A DNA stretch of 64,000 nucleotides from Acidiflorens sp043749775 (GTDB lineage Bacteria; Acidobacteriota; Terriglobia; Terriglobales; Acidobacteriaceae), in the NCBI GenBank assembly GCA_043749775.1, contig JAYVCW010000208.1:1-64000 (forward strand). The letters run 5' to 3'. Below the pieces are notes generated by a model, which searched no databases, was not told the origin of the DNA, and saw nothing but the letters and a program-made list of their open reading frames with translations. Below are positions 8,481-17,848 of the stretch, piece by piece. The first letter of the stretch is position 1. Every line of letters begins with the position of its first letter. Made by a program: the position numbers and the translations under genes.

Positions 8481-11400
8481 TTAGTAAAAACCTTGCACTG
8501 TGATCTCGCGCCCATTCGCGGGAATGCTGATCCGTTCCTTAGTGGCATCAAATTCACTCCAGGGTCGGCCATTCACGACTACGCGCTTTAGCTTGGTCTG
8601 CATGGGGTGCCGCAAACTGAGATAGATATGCGCAGGCTTTGTGCGGGAAGGAGGCTGAACCGTTGCTTCGATGCGCCCCTGGTTAACAAAAGACTGAATT
8701 TGGAACGAAAGCTCTCCAAAATAGGTAGGAGCTCGACGCACGGCAATGTGTTTGCCGTCCTCAAGCCAGCTTCTGGGGGTTCCACGAGTCAGAAATAGGT
8801 CTTGATCGCTCTCCATGAGCAGCATGATTCGCAACTGCTGAAGAAAACGTGCCTCTTCATGGGTCTTCTGCGGCTGTCCCCCGGAGCCGCCCAATTCTTC
8901 TTGGAAGGATAGATTCTGCCTGTCCGCAATGGCGGCAAGGGTATTGAAGAACCCGCGCAGGAAATTTGGAACCAGGTCCCGCTGGAGGTAAAAATCCTGA
9001 TATCCCAGATAATAAGGTTGCATCTTGTCAAAACCGCCCAAATTGAACCAATCCAGGCTAATGTTTTCCAAACGGACCCTGGAGCGTTGGTGCGGAGAAA
9101 ACATGAAGAAACGGTCCTCCAAGATGTTGATCAGCCAATTTGTCTCGGGGTCGTTGGGCGTCAGGACTTCACTCTTCACCAATTGAAATGCACCCACCAA
9201 GCTGTCGGAGGCATAAGAGAATCGAGGGTCAGGATCAACGTTGTCTTTCACGTCGCTTGTGAAGCCGCGCGAAGTTACAAATGGGGGCGCGGCTGGAACG
9301 CTTGTCCCGTCGCGCAGACGGACTACCGGCGACAGGATGGTGCTTTCCTTCAAACCAGCTCTGATCGCTTCGAGGAAATCGGTGGCTTCGGCTTCGAATC
9401 GGGTGGCATTTTCCATGTCCACCGCTTTCAGTACATGGGCGCATTTCTTTAGGCCCAGATAAAAAAGACCACTCACCATGAAGCTATATTTCCACGAGCG
9501 GGGGTCCCCAATCGTACCCGCTGGTGCAAAGCCATAGGTGATCGGACGTCCGCCGCCGGGTAACTCTTTCTTCGTCAGCTTCCGTCCTTTGACTATGAAC
9601 TCGCATCCAGTGACAATCTGGGGCGCGACTCGTTTGAGCCACTCCTTGTCGCCAGAGTACGCGTAGTGTTCTGCCAAAGCCCACAAAACGTAGCCCTGGT
9701 TGATGGAATACCACGGCCAGTAATGGTAGAAACCGCCTTCTTGCTCCTTGTATTGACCATCGGGCACAGCGTCACCTTGGGTGGAGAGGAATGCCCGAAG
9801 ACATTTCTCGGCTCGCTGGTGCATGCCGCGCATGTCAAGTGCTTGGATGATCGGGCTACTTTCGCTGCCGATGGTTCCGTAGTAGAACGTTGAAGTATTG
9901 GCGTAAAGCTCATCGCGCCGGGGATCTTTTGTGAACGAAACACAGAAGTGTTGCAAGTTCGCGTTGTACAGGTTCTGCACGTGCTCATGCGGAACTTCCA
10001 CCTGCATCCCTTCGGCGAGCAGCGCCTTCCAATACTGCGTGTTTGCGTCTTGAAGATGCTGGTACGGGAGCCCGTCGAGAATAGCGACTTCGTCTCGGAC
10101 AACTGGCCGTCCCGGAACTACCATGTGTATTTCATGCTCCTCGCCGCCATTCAGCTCTAACGAATAGCGTGCCGCTCCGATAGTCCGCTCCATCTCCAGC
10201 GCACCCTTTCCGCCGATGTCAACAAAGCAAATACCGAACTGTGAATCCCCCTCCGCCACAAAGATGCAGTTGTTCGAAAGCGCTGTTTGCCATACATCTT
10301 TCGCTCCTGCTGGAATAGCGCCGTATGCAGGAGCGTCACTTACCAGCTTCCACGGCTTGATATAGAAATGGACGGTTTTCGCCGACGGAGAATTGTTTCG
10401 TATTCGAAGGTGGGAAATCATGATCGACAGTTCATCGCCGGTCAACTTGGACTGATCAAGCGGCACCGTCGCGCCTGGCAGTGTGGCAAAATCTGTCCTT
10501 TCGTAGGAGAGGTCACTCGCACTTCCCCACTCGGTTATCACAACTGGCAGCCATCCCTCGGCAAGGCGCTGTCTCTTGTCCGTCGGTTTCTGGAAAAGTG
10601 ATGGAGGAGGGGGACTGGAGGGATCAAAAACGGTCGGCAGCTCTACATTGTCAAAATGTACGGCGAATTTCGGCTTAATGGTTCGCCCAGAGCTCGGGTC
10701 GTCATATCCAACGATGACCTGCCCCCCCGGCGCAATGCCAAACTTCTGACTGTTCGAGTCCACGCCAACAAACGCCACCACCCGGTCTGCATCGATGTGT
10801 TGGTAGGCCTGCTCGATGGTTTGCTCCGGTAATTGGGCCACCCTATCTGCGATGCGGAACTCGCGCTGGTGCCGGCGGCGATATTCGTCCAGCGACAGGT
10901 TTGAGTTAGCGTTGCGAATGAACACACCAAAATCCGGTAGGTAGATGGCTTGCTCCTCGATCGCTTCTCGGGGAAGGAACGAAAAGTCACCCGCCTTGCT
11001 GCGGAGCGTGAGGATCGTTCGGTCAACATCCATGCCCGACGTATACAAGACCTTTACAGTAAGCCCCCGGGGATTACCGTTCTCAGCGTCGCTCCATGAT
11101 CCGCCTGACTGAAGAATGGCGCCACCCCACGCGGTAATGCCCAATATCTCGCCGTTGTAAACGTCCAGGTGGCCGTCATGGGATTTCTTTTCCTCCTGGT
11201 GGCCCCACTCAATGCGGACCTCGCCTGCCTTCCAGCGCGAGGGGCTGCGCACTTCCAACCGTTCCACGGCTACATTCTTATCGTTCTGTATACGGAGGCG
11301 CACTTTAAAGGCGCGTAGTGCCGCAACGCGCACAGTCCAGGTTTGGCCATCAAACTGGTCATCTGGCGCGGGCTGTATAGGCTTCCAATCTCCTTGCATT

Positions 11401-11801
11401 CCGGTTAAGCCGTCCCAGACTTCCCATGCACGCCGGTCAGGTTGCGGTGCCCGGCCAGCAAAACGAATCACAAGGCTCTCGATAGTACGCGACTCGGGCC
11501 ATTCCACCCCGACATCGAATTCTGAGCCCTTGCACGGTAGCTCGCCAAGAGGAAGTGCGCCGTTGGAAATTTGCGGTGTGAAGTGCGACTGAAGCAGGGG
11601 ATTGATGTCCGGATTTAGCCAGGACTGTATGTGGCCATGACGAAACAGATTGACGGGCTTGCCTAAATCTGACTGATCCGGCTCGCCAGAACCGTGCTGT
11701 AGTAACTGCAATAGCGGCCTGCCCCCTGGAAGAGCATGGAGTAATCCCACCTTGGCCACCACCGCTGCTCCTGTACCAACAAGAAATTTACGTCTGCGCA
11801 T
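8481..11801 (-). CDS. Large exported six-hairpin glycosidase-like protein
   Basis: A 1106-residue protein whose N-terminus MRRRKFLVGTGAAVVAKVGL looks like a Tat or Sec signal. The ATG at 11801 has AGGAGG 5 bp upstream, better than the earlier start at 11819. The C-terminal half reads like an alpha/alpha-toroid (six-hairpin) glycosidase, with YYGTIGSESSPIIQALD near residue 650, repeated W-Y-S-I-N-Q-G-Y helices, and KTHEEARFLQQLRIMLLME with PRSWLEDGKHIAVRRAPTYF near the end. The same blocks occur in the next gene upstream, so the two are paralogs. I cannot assign a glycoside hydrolase family or name the acid/base residues. Being exported, it may act on a polymer or glycoside before import by the regulon's TonB receptor. 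Confidence 0.78.
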   Translation of the reverse strand: MRRRKFLVGTGAAVVAKVGLLHALPGGRPLLQLLQHGSGEPDQSDLGKPVNLFRHGHIQSWLNPDINPLLQSHFTPQISNGALPLGELPCKGSEFDVGVEWPESRTIESLVIRFAGRAPQPDRRAWEVWDGLTGMQGDWKPIQPAPDDQFDGQTWTVRVAALRAFKVRLRIQNDKNVAVERLEVRSPSRWKAGEVRIEWGHQEEKKSHDGHLDVYNGEILGITAWGGAILQSGGSWSDAENGNPRGLTVKVLYTSGMDVDRTILTLRSKAGDFSFLPREAIEEQAIYLPDFGVFIRNANSNLSLDEYRRRHQREFRIADRVAQLPEQTIEQAYQHIDADRVVAFVGVDSNSQKFGIAPGGQVIVGYDDPSSGRTIKPKFAVHFDNVELPTVFDPSSPPPPSLFQKPTDKRQRLAEGWLPVVITEWGSASDLSYERTDFATLPGATVPLDQSKLTGDELSIMISHLRIRNNSPSAKTVHFYIKPWKLVSDAPAYGAIPAGAKDVWQTALSNNCIFVAEGDSQFGICFVDIGGKGALEMERTIGAARYSLELNGGEEHEIHMVVPGRPVVRDEVAILDGLPYQHLQDANTQYWKALLAEGMQVEVPHEHVQNLYNANLQHFCVSFTKDPRRDELYANTSTFYYGTIGSESSPIIQALDMRGMHQRAEKCLRAFLSTQGDAVPDGQYKEQEGGFYHYWPWYSINQGYVLWALAEHYAYSGDKEWLKRVAPQIVTGCEFIVKGRKLTKKELPGGGRPITYGFAPAGTIGDPRSWKYSFMVSGLFYLGLKKCAHVLKAVDMENATRFEAEATDFLEAIRAGLKESTILSPVVRLRDGTSVPAAPPFVTSRGFTSDVKDNVDPDPRFSYASDSLVGAFQLVKSEVLTPNDPETNWLINILEDRFFMFSPHQRSRVRLENISLDWFNLGGFDKMQPYYLGYQDFYLQRDLVPNFLRGFFNTLAAIADRQNLSFQEELGGSGGQPQKTHEEARFLQQLRIMLLMESDQDLFLTRGTPRSWLEDGKHIAVRRAPTYFGELSFQIQSFVNQGRIEATVQPPSRTKPAHIYLSLRHPMQTKLKRVVVNGRPWSEFDATKERISIPANGREITVQGFY

Positions 11802-12010
11802 TTGTTCCTCCTGTCCCAACTATCCAATCTCGGTGGTGTCGTTGGACTAAGGTTATGAGAGTGGGACTAATTCCAGTCTTTGTGACTAGCCTTGAGCGGA
11901 GCGGCAGCGGTCATCGGGGTTATTGCGAAAAAGAGAACGTGCGTGCTGCTTGTACTCATTTACGAAGTGTGCTGTCTTGTTAAGATTTAGGGCGTCAACT
12001 CACTCGGGAT

Positions 12011-14734
12011 TTAGGGTTTGGCGCCAAAGCCAAGAGTCACCTCGACCCGCCCAATAAAAGGTTCGATGATCACGCGTTCCGTGTCAGGATCGTAGCTGCC
12101 GCCTTTTACCCACGTTGCCTTCCGGCCGTCCGGATGAGGAAGGCGCAGCTCGATGCGCTTTGGGTGCCGGTTCGACACGTCTTCCACGATCGCGTGTATG
12201 TAGTTGTCCGTCAACCTCGATTCTACGATCAGCGACAGTGGGCCAAAATAGGTGGCCACATTGTGCAGCTCAATATTTTTCCCGGCTTCCAGCCAGGATC
12301 GGGGTATCCCGGGCAGTAGGTCGAGGGTTTCGCCGCGCTCCAGATAGAGCATATAGCGAGTCTGCATCAGAAACTGAGCTTCCTCATGGGTCTTGTGGGG
12401 GCCACCGTCGTAGCCTTCATAGAACGTGTAAGTCTCCCGGTCTGCCATGGGCGCCACGGTGTTGTAGTACGCCATCAGAAATGCTTCTGGCTCTCTCCGC
12501 AACAGATGAATCAGCGGGTGCTGACTGTAATAGGGTTGTAGGAGGCCAGCGCTTTCAGCTGTCAAGAGTTCGTGGTGGAAATTCACAAGGAAGCTGGCCG
12601 CAGGGTCGTCAGGTTGAATCACCCCCTGAACTATCAACCACTCAGGACCAGTAGTTGATTCCTTCGGAAACGATCCGTAGGTGCTCCAATCGCCACCAGT
12701 GGCATTCAGCGCGAGTGCGCCACGATCCTCGACCCACAGCGGCGCGGTAGGGCACCAAGTGCCGTCACCCAACGGCATTACTGGCGATTCAGCAAGCGCC
12801 TGAAAAAACGCCGACCGAATATCCTCTTTATAAGCGTCCGCCTCTCGGGCCAGGCGTTGAGACTGCACCGGGTCTACATTGACGAGCATCTCGGCCACGC
12901 GTTCAAGAGCCGCGTAGTAATACCCGTTAAACATGAAAGAGCGAAGGGCGTCTTGGGGATCGGCGACCTTCCCAGCTAGAAGCCCGTACCCTCGCCCCCT
13001 CAACTCAGGACGTAGATTGCGCCCGTGCCACCTCACGATGAAATCGGCAGATTTGAGCAGCTTTGGCTCGATTTGCTTCACCCAGTCATCATCGTGTGTG
13101 TAGCGGTAATGTTCGCCCATGGTGTAGAGAGCGCCGGCGGTTTCCAACATATAGTCGCCGTAGTTCACCATGAAACCGCTGGCAAGCTGCTTGTCGAGGA
13201 AATACATCAAGCTGCGACGGGCTACGTCGTGCCATCCCATCGAGTCAAGAAACTGAATGATCGGAGCGCTTTCTGTGCCGATCGGATTGTAGACACCGGT
13301 CATCGGGGCCAGGGTTCCGGAGGGCTCAAGTCCGTAGAGGACTAAGTCCAAGTGCAGCAGGCCTGCATGTACCATTTCGTCGATGCGCTTTTCCGGCAGG
13401 TGGACTTGGCTACCCGTGGCCAACTTTCTATGCCAGAACTCCCGGCATTGAAGGTGCCGCTCTTCGAAATTAGCCTGTGCCAGCTGCAATGCCCGCTCCC
13501 GTGAAATGGGTCGGTGCGGGAGGTATACCTTCACAGTTGCCTGTTCCCCAGGTCTTAACAGCAGTGATATTTCCTCTGCCGGCAGGGGCTGCCCATCCAG
13601 CATCGAAATGGAGAACACTCTCCCAGACTTGGCCACCGCAAAGCCGCTATTCCCGTCAAATTGACGTCCTTTTGTTGACCCTGGAACCGGATTATGGAAG
13701 AACGCATACCGCGGAACGTGCTCGGTGTTCACCATTCTTATCTGCATCATCAGGACGGTTTCCTCGTCCCGGTTCATTTCCTGTGGGAGGACGGAGTCAA
13801 ACAGTCGGCGGATTTGCTCGGTCTCTGGTCGAACACCGGCTGGCGCGGGATTCACCGCGTCGTCGGTGAATCCGTATCCGTCACCGACCAAAAAATGTGT
13901 GCCTCGAAGCGTCTGAAGGGTCAACGGGCGCTTTTCCAGCGTGGCAAACGCCGTCAGGTCATATCGTATGCCGTCATCCACGAGAGTGCCTTCCAGGATA
14001 GGAAGGTCGCCCTCCTCCAATTGCCGGGTAATATGATCCGCAGGTCCGAGACCGCGCCCCATTCGAAAGGAATAATGAAGCGGCTTGTCCCCAGTTTCGG
14101 GAGTGAGGACCTTGTAAGCATGAAACCGCGGCTCGACTGAGCTGAGGTGGCTATCAATAGCGAAGATGCGAATGTCGCGGCTGAGACCCAGCCATGTCTC
14201 AACGCTGATCGCCCTGGTCTGGCTCGCAGCATGTACAAAGTCCTCCTCCGGCTCTTGCTTGATGTACTGCAAATCCGAGAGCAGACCACGATTTCGTATC
14301 GCTGTCGCAATCTGACAGTAAGGGCGCGGATCTTCCGTGTCAGTGACACTGACTTCATATGCAGGTATGTAGATGGGATAACGACTGTCAACATCCATAA
14401 GGAAAAAGCTGAAGGGATTTGTCTTGGTCTGCACCGTGACGACGGTGGAACCTCTGCCGGTTCGGACCGTGGTCCCCGTTACTGAGAGCTCAACGCGGCA
14501 AAGTCCTTCCTGAGGGCACACGAAGTGGCCGTCCGGCTGAACTGACCCCGTTCCCGCCGCCATTCGGACGTGCGCAAGCACCCCGTCGGAAACCAGAACT
14601 TGGCCTTCCTGGCGTCCCTTTTGCCACTCGACCGCAATTTCTCGGTGCACTCGCGTCCTTTCGGATTGAGTGAAAGCAGGTATGGCAGCCAGGGCCAGCA
14701 TCGCGTACACCAACGGGACGGTCTTGCGTCTCAT
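12011..14734 (-). CDS. Secreted six-hairpin glycosidase-like protein
   Basis: A 907-residue protein with a signal peptide MRRKTVPLVYAMLALAAIPA ending at A-F-T-Q-S. The start at 14734 has AAGGAG 8 bp upstream. The conserved blocks shared with the neighbour at 8481-11801 are YNPIGTESAPIIQFLDSMGW near residue 480, HKTHEEAQFLMQTRYMLYLE, PRSWLEAGKNIELHNVATYF and a C-terminal beta domain. The N-terminal 400 residues, with V-K-V-Y-L-P-H-R-P, are a beta-sandwich-like region. The ltaE gene lies 43 bp upstream in the same operon. A broken third copy of part of this gene lies at 43537-43672 on the plus strand. Enzyme activity is not established; an oligosaccharide or glycopeptide substrate is a guess. 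Confidence 0.78.
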   Translation of the reverse strand: MRRKTVPLVYAMLALAAIPAFTQSERTRVHREIAVEWQKGRQEGQVLVSDGVLAHVRMAAGTGSVQPDGHFVCPQEGLCRVELSVTGTTVRTGRGSTVVTVQTKTNPFSFFLMDVDSRYPIYIPAYEVSVTDTEDPRPYCQIATAIRNRGLLSDLQYIKQEPEEDFVHAASQTRAISVETWLGLSRDIRIFAIDSHLSSVEPRFHAYKVLTPETGDKPLHYSFRMGRGLGPADHITRQLEEGDLPILEGTLVDDGIRYDLTAFATLEKRPLTLQTLRGTHFLVGDGYGFTDDAVNPAPAGVRPETEQIRRLFDSVLPQEMNRDEETVLMMQIRMVNTEHVPRYAFFHNPVPGSTKGRQFDGNSGFAVAKSGRVFSISMLDGQPLPAEEISLLLRPGEQATVKVYLPHRPISRERALQLAQANFEERHLQCREFWHRKLATGSQVHLPEKRIDEMVHAGLLHLDLVLYGLEPSGTLAPMTGVYNPIGTESAPIIQFLDSMGWHDVARRSLMYFLDKQLASGFMVNYGDYMLETAGALYTMGEHYRYTHDDDWVKQIEPKLLKSADFIVRWHGRNLRPELRGRGYGLLAGKVADPQDALRSFMFNGYYYAALERVAEMLVNVDPVQSQRLAREADAYKEDIRSAFFQALAESPVMPLGDGTWCPTAPLWVEDRGALALNATGGDWSTYGSFPKESTTGPEWLIVQGVIQPDDPAASFLVNFHHELLTAESAGLLQPYYSQHPLIHLLRREPEAFLMAYYNTVAPMADRETYTFYEGYDGGPHKTHEEAQFLMQTRYMLYLERGETLDLLPGIPRSWLEAGKNIELHNVATYFGPLSLIVESRLTDNYIHAIVEDVSNRHPKRIELRLPHPDGRKATWVKGGSYDPDTERVIIEPFIGRVEVTLGFGAKP

Positions 14735-14777
14735 TTCGAGCTCCTTTCAAAGCAATAAGGCGTTCTCGTGACCTACT

Positions 14778-15845
14778 TCAACTTGGAGGCCGAGCGGCAT
14801 CGCGGGATGGAGCCAGCACCTGCCGTAGCGCATCCACCGCCCGCTCGCATCCCGCAAGGTCCACATCGCGGTGGGTCACTAACCGGATCGTTGTGTGTGA
14901 CCGTGGATTCACCAACACACCGAGGCAAGCCAGACGTCTTGAGACTTCAAATGCATCCACACCTACAGCGACCACTTCGAATACAACAATATTGGTAACT
15001 ACTGTCGAGGGATCGATCCTGATGCCCGCAACGTCCGTAAGCTCGTCAGCCAGAAAGCGAGCGTTTTCGTGGTCACGGGGAATGTTTCGGGGGCCTTCAT
15101 CCAGCGCGACGAGTCCCGCTGCCGCCAACACGCCAGCTTGGCGCAGCCCACCCCCCAGCATCTTGCGGACCTGCCTCGCTTCCTGAATGAACTCCTTGCT
15201 TCCGACCAACATTGATCCGACCGGCGCACCGAGGCCCTTTGACAGGCAAAACATTACTGAGTCGAACTTTGATGTCAGCTCGGCCGGAGTGCGGCCAAGC
15301 ACCGCACACGCATTGAAGACGCGCGCTCCATCCAGGTGCACAGGCACACCGACCGCATGGGCACGTTCGCAAACTTCGTCAGCGATCTCCTGAGAACACA
15401 CTGCTCCACCCGCCAGGTTCGCAGTGTTTTCCAGCACGATGAGCCCGGTGGCCGCTCGGTTCTCCGCCGGATGGCGCAACAGGGGCTCGATGTGCTTCCA
15501 GGCGAGAACGCCACCTTCGATCCAAGCGGTCCGCGCTAGGCAGGCTGAAAACGTGGCCATCATGGCCATTTCCGAATTGAACACGTGCGCTCGGGTCTCA
15601 CAGATTACTTCTTGCCCGGGTCGCACATGAACGTGAATGGCTGCCTGATTTCCCATCGTCCCGGATGCCACGAAGAGAGCGCTTTCGCGTGCAAATATTT
15701 CAGCTGTCCGCTCTTCGAGTTGATTGACGGTTGGATCTTCGTGGTAACCGTCGTCCCCTACCTCGGCGTCCCCCATGGCACGTCTCATCTCGGGCGTAGG
15801 ACGCGTGACAGTATCACTCCGTAGGTCGATCGTGAATGGGGCCAT
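14778..15845 (-). CDS. ltaE: Low-specificity L-threonine aldolase
   Basis: A 355-residue fold-type I PLP enzyme. The start IDLRSDTVTRPTPEMRRAM is the family signature, with GDAEVGDDGYHEDPTVN, an H-L-D-G-A-R-V-F-N-A block and the PLP lysine in FCLSKGLGAPVGS near residue 202. It cleaves L-threonine or L-allo-threonine to glycine and acetaldehyde, or runs backwards. It follows soxB by 42 bp, so glycine made by sarcosine oxidation could be condensed here or, more likely, threonine from a substrate could be cut. A D-threonine aldolase pseudogene elsewhere in the locus fits an older role for both threonine stereoisomers. Confidence 0.93.
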   Translation of the reverse strand: MAPFTIDLRSDTVTRPTPEMRRAMGDAEVGDDGYHEDPTVNQLEERTAEIFARESALFVASGTMGNQAAIHVHVRPGQEVICETRAHVFNSEMAMMATFSACLARTAWIEGGVLAWKHIEPLLRHPAENRAATGLIVLENTANLAGGAVCSQEIADEVCERAHAVGVPVHLDGARVFNACAVLGRTPAELTSKFDSVMFCLSKGLGAPVGSMLVGSKEFIQEARQVRKMLGGGLRQAGVLAAAGLVALDEGPRNIPRDHENARFLADELTDVAGIRIDPSTVVTNIVVFEVVAVGVDAFEVSRRLACLGVLVNPRSHTTIRLVTHRDVDLAGCERAVDALRQVLAPSRDAARPPS

Positions 15846-15887
15846 CTGAAAATACCTAATGTTGGAGCCTGGGTGTCAGCGCCCTGC

Positions 15888-17105
15888 TTATGACGAAACA
15901 GCCGCGGCGGCTTTCTCTCCGACCAGCGTGTTGTTGTAAAATCGTGACAGGGAGAAAGGCTTGATCAAGTCAGGCGTCTTTCCTGTCGCGATTAGCTCGG
16001 CAACGTTCTTGCCTGCCACTGGTCCCGCCTTAAATCCGTAAGTGCCCCAGCCTACATCCAGGTAGAATCCGCGTAACTGTGGCACTTCGCCGATGATCGG
16101 ACTGTAATCGGGCGTCATGTCGCACACCCCAGCCCATTGACGAAGAATGCGTACATTGGACAATGAGGGAAATAAGTCGAGCGTATGTGCCGCAATCATC
16201 TCAAGCGTCGGTAGGGTCGATTGCATACTATAGCTAGGATACGGATCGATTTCCGATCCCAGCACCAACTCGCCCCGGTCGCTTTGATTTACGTAGACGT
16301 GAAGATTGGCAGATACGACCACGACATCCAAGAAGGGCTTCAATGGCTCTGTGACACATGCTTGCAATGGATAGGACACCACCGGCAATTTGACCCCTGC
16401 CATTCGTGCAATCGTGGAGCACCACCCGGATGTGCAGTTCACCACGATTGGTGCATTCACAAAACCCCGGCTTGTATTGACTCCTGTAACAGAGCCGTTT
16501 TCCTTCTGGATGCCTGTCACCTCGGTATGAGGATGTATCTGAATGCCCATTTGATCCACTCTGCGGGCATACCCCCAAACCACTGCATCGTGGCGAATGA
16601 TCCCCCCCGGGGGATGGTAGAGTGCAGCAATGATGGGATACCGGGCGTTGCTGCTAAGGTCGAGCGCCGGAGCCAGCGTGTTGATTTGTTCCGGCTCGAT
16701 GATCTGGCTGTCGACGCGTAGCAGCTCATTGTTATGGGCGCGAACTCGCAATCCGTTCAGGGTGGATTCCGTGTGTGCCAGAGTCAAATGGCCGCGTTGG
16801 GAAAACATCACATTGAAGTCCAGCTCCAAGGACAGCCGCTCATACAGCTTCAAACTCTCGTTGTAAAAGGCGATGCCTTCCGGAGTGCGGTAATTAGCGC
16901 GAATAATTGCTGTATTCCGCCCGCTATTGCCGTAACCAAGGTATCCCTTTTCTAGAAGAGCGACATTTCGTATACCAAGTTTGCCAAGATAATAGGCGGT
17001 CGCTAAGCCGTGGACACCGGCACCAATAATGACCACGTCATAGCTGCTCCTTAAAGGATGCGAGCGCCAACCTCGCTCTTTGCGAAACAATTGTCGAAGC
17101 AACAC
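15888..17105 (-). CDS. soxB: Sarcosine oxidase/dehydrogenase beta subunit (SoxB)
   Basis: A 405-residue D-amino-acid-oxidase-fold flavoprotein. The FAD dinucleotide motif is VVIIGAGVHGLATAYYLGK near residue 25; IIRHDAVVWGYA near 172 corresponds to the R-H-D-A-V segment that in tetrameric sarcosine oxidases holds the covalent flavin histidine. The C-terminus keeps W-A-G-V-C-D-M-T-P-D and G-W-G-T-Y-G-F-K. It oxidises the N-methyl group of sarcosine; the alpha subunit passes the methylene to tetrahydrofolate. The start is a GTG at 17105 with GGTAGG just upstream; soxG ends 3 bp before it. Confidence 0.93.
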   Translation of the reverse strand: MLLRQLFRKERGWRSHPLRSSYDVVIIGAGVHGLATAYYLGKLGIRNVALLEKGYLGYGNSGRNTAIIRANYRTPEGIAFYNESLKLYERLSLELDFNVMFSQRGHLTLAHTESTLNGLRVRAHNNELLRVDSQIIEPEQINTLAPALDLSSNARYPIIAALYHPPGGIIRHDAVVWGYARRVDQMGIQIHPHTEVTGIQKENGSVTGVNTSRGFVNAPIVVNCTSGWCSTIARMAGVKLPVVSYPLQACVTEPLKPFLDVVVVSANLHVYVNQSDRGELVLGSEIDPYPSYSMQSTLPTLEMIAAHTLDLFPSLSNVRILRQWAGVCDMTPDYSPIIGEVPQLRGFYLDVGWGTYGFKAGPVAGKNVAELIATGKTPDLIKPFSLSRFYNNTLVGEKAAAAVSS

Positions 17106-17108
17106 GGC

Positions 17109-17846
17109 CTACCCTCTCGACCCTATTTGGTTCAGCACCTGGACTCCAAACGGCGCAATGTCGAATTCTTCCCCGGCGCGCAGAATCGCGTCCCAAACGG
17201 ACTCCGCAGCATCCCGAGCAAAATACACCTCATACCCAAGATGCTGTCCTTCATCTACACGCACTACCATGGCGTGGACCCCTGCCAACGAACTCTGCGC
17301 ACAGGAGAGTTGCGGAAAATGATGCAACCGCAGATCGAGTGAACTCAACTTATTTAACACATCGGCACTACGAGGTCCCATCACCTTCACTGCCGCCAGC
17401 ACTGAGGTCAGATCCGTAAAATACAGGCGAGAAACAGATCCTGCCAGCTGCATGGCTACGTGTTTCTCAGCGGACAGAACGTTGCCGGAGGCCCCGAGGA
17501 CCCATAACTCGTCCCGCCCAATCCAGCAATATAGACATTCCGTCATACGCTCCGCTCCAGCGCCGGAGAGAGCAACCCGCGCCGCCTGGCCTGGACGCGA
17601 TTTCCATTGAATGGCTGCCAGGAGTGGAAGCGCTCTATCAATGCCGGATCCATGGACGCTCAATTTAGACACGGGGCTAATATCGCAGAGCGCGACCGAC
17701 CGGAGGACGCAATCCAATTCTCTTTCCATCGTCGAGTAGCGAATTGGTCTTCGCCAAAGGCCGCTATCCACGGACATCTGCGCGCCCAATTCTTGGTGCC
17801 GGTAGTCCAAAGCGGTCAATCTTATCGGTTGCAGTCTTGTCGACAT
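17109..17846 (-). CDS. soxG: Sarcosine oxidase gamma subunit (SoxG-like)
   Basis: A 245-residue protein of the GcvT/YgfZ folate-binding fold, the size of a SoxG. Visible blocks are VALCDISPVSKLSVHG near residue 51, V-M-G-P-R-S-A-D-V-L-N-K-L and a C-terminal LGYEVYFARDAAESVWDAIL that also occurs in the GcvT part of soxA. In tetrameric sarcosine oxidases the gamma subunit is structural and is needed for activity. It starts 2 bp after the soxA stop, with CGAGG 6 bp before the ATG, so it is coupled to soxA. Confidence 0.85.
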   Translation of the reverse strand: MSTRLQPIRLTALDYRHQELGAQMSVDSGLWRRPIRYSTMERELDCVLRSVALCDISPVSKLSVHGSGIDRALPLLAAIQWKSRPGQAARVALSGAGAERMTECLYCWIGRDELWVLGASGNVLSAEKHVAMQLAGSVSRLYFTDLTSVLAAVKVMGPRSADVLNKLSSLDLRLHHFPQLSCAQSSLAGVHAMVVRVDEGQHLGYEVYFARDAAESVWDAILRAGEEFDIAPFGVQVLNQIGSRG

Positions 17847-17848
17847 TT

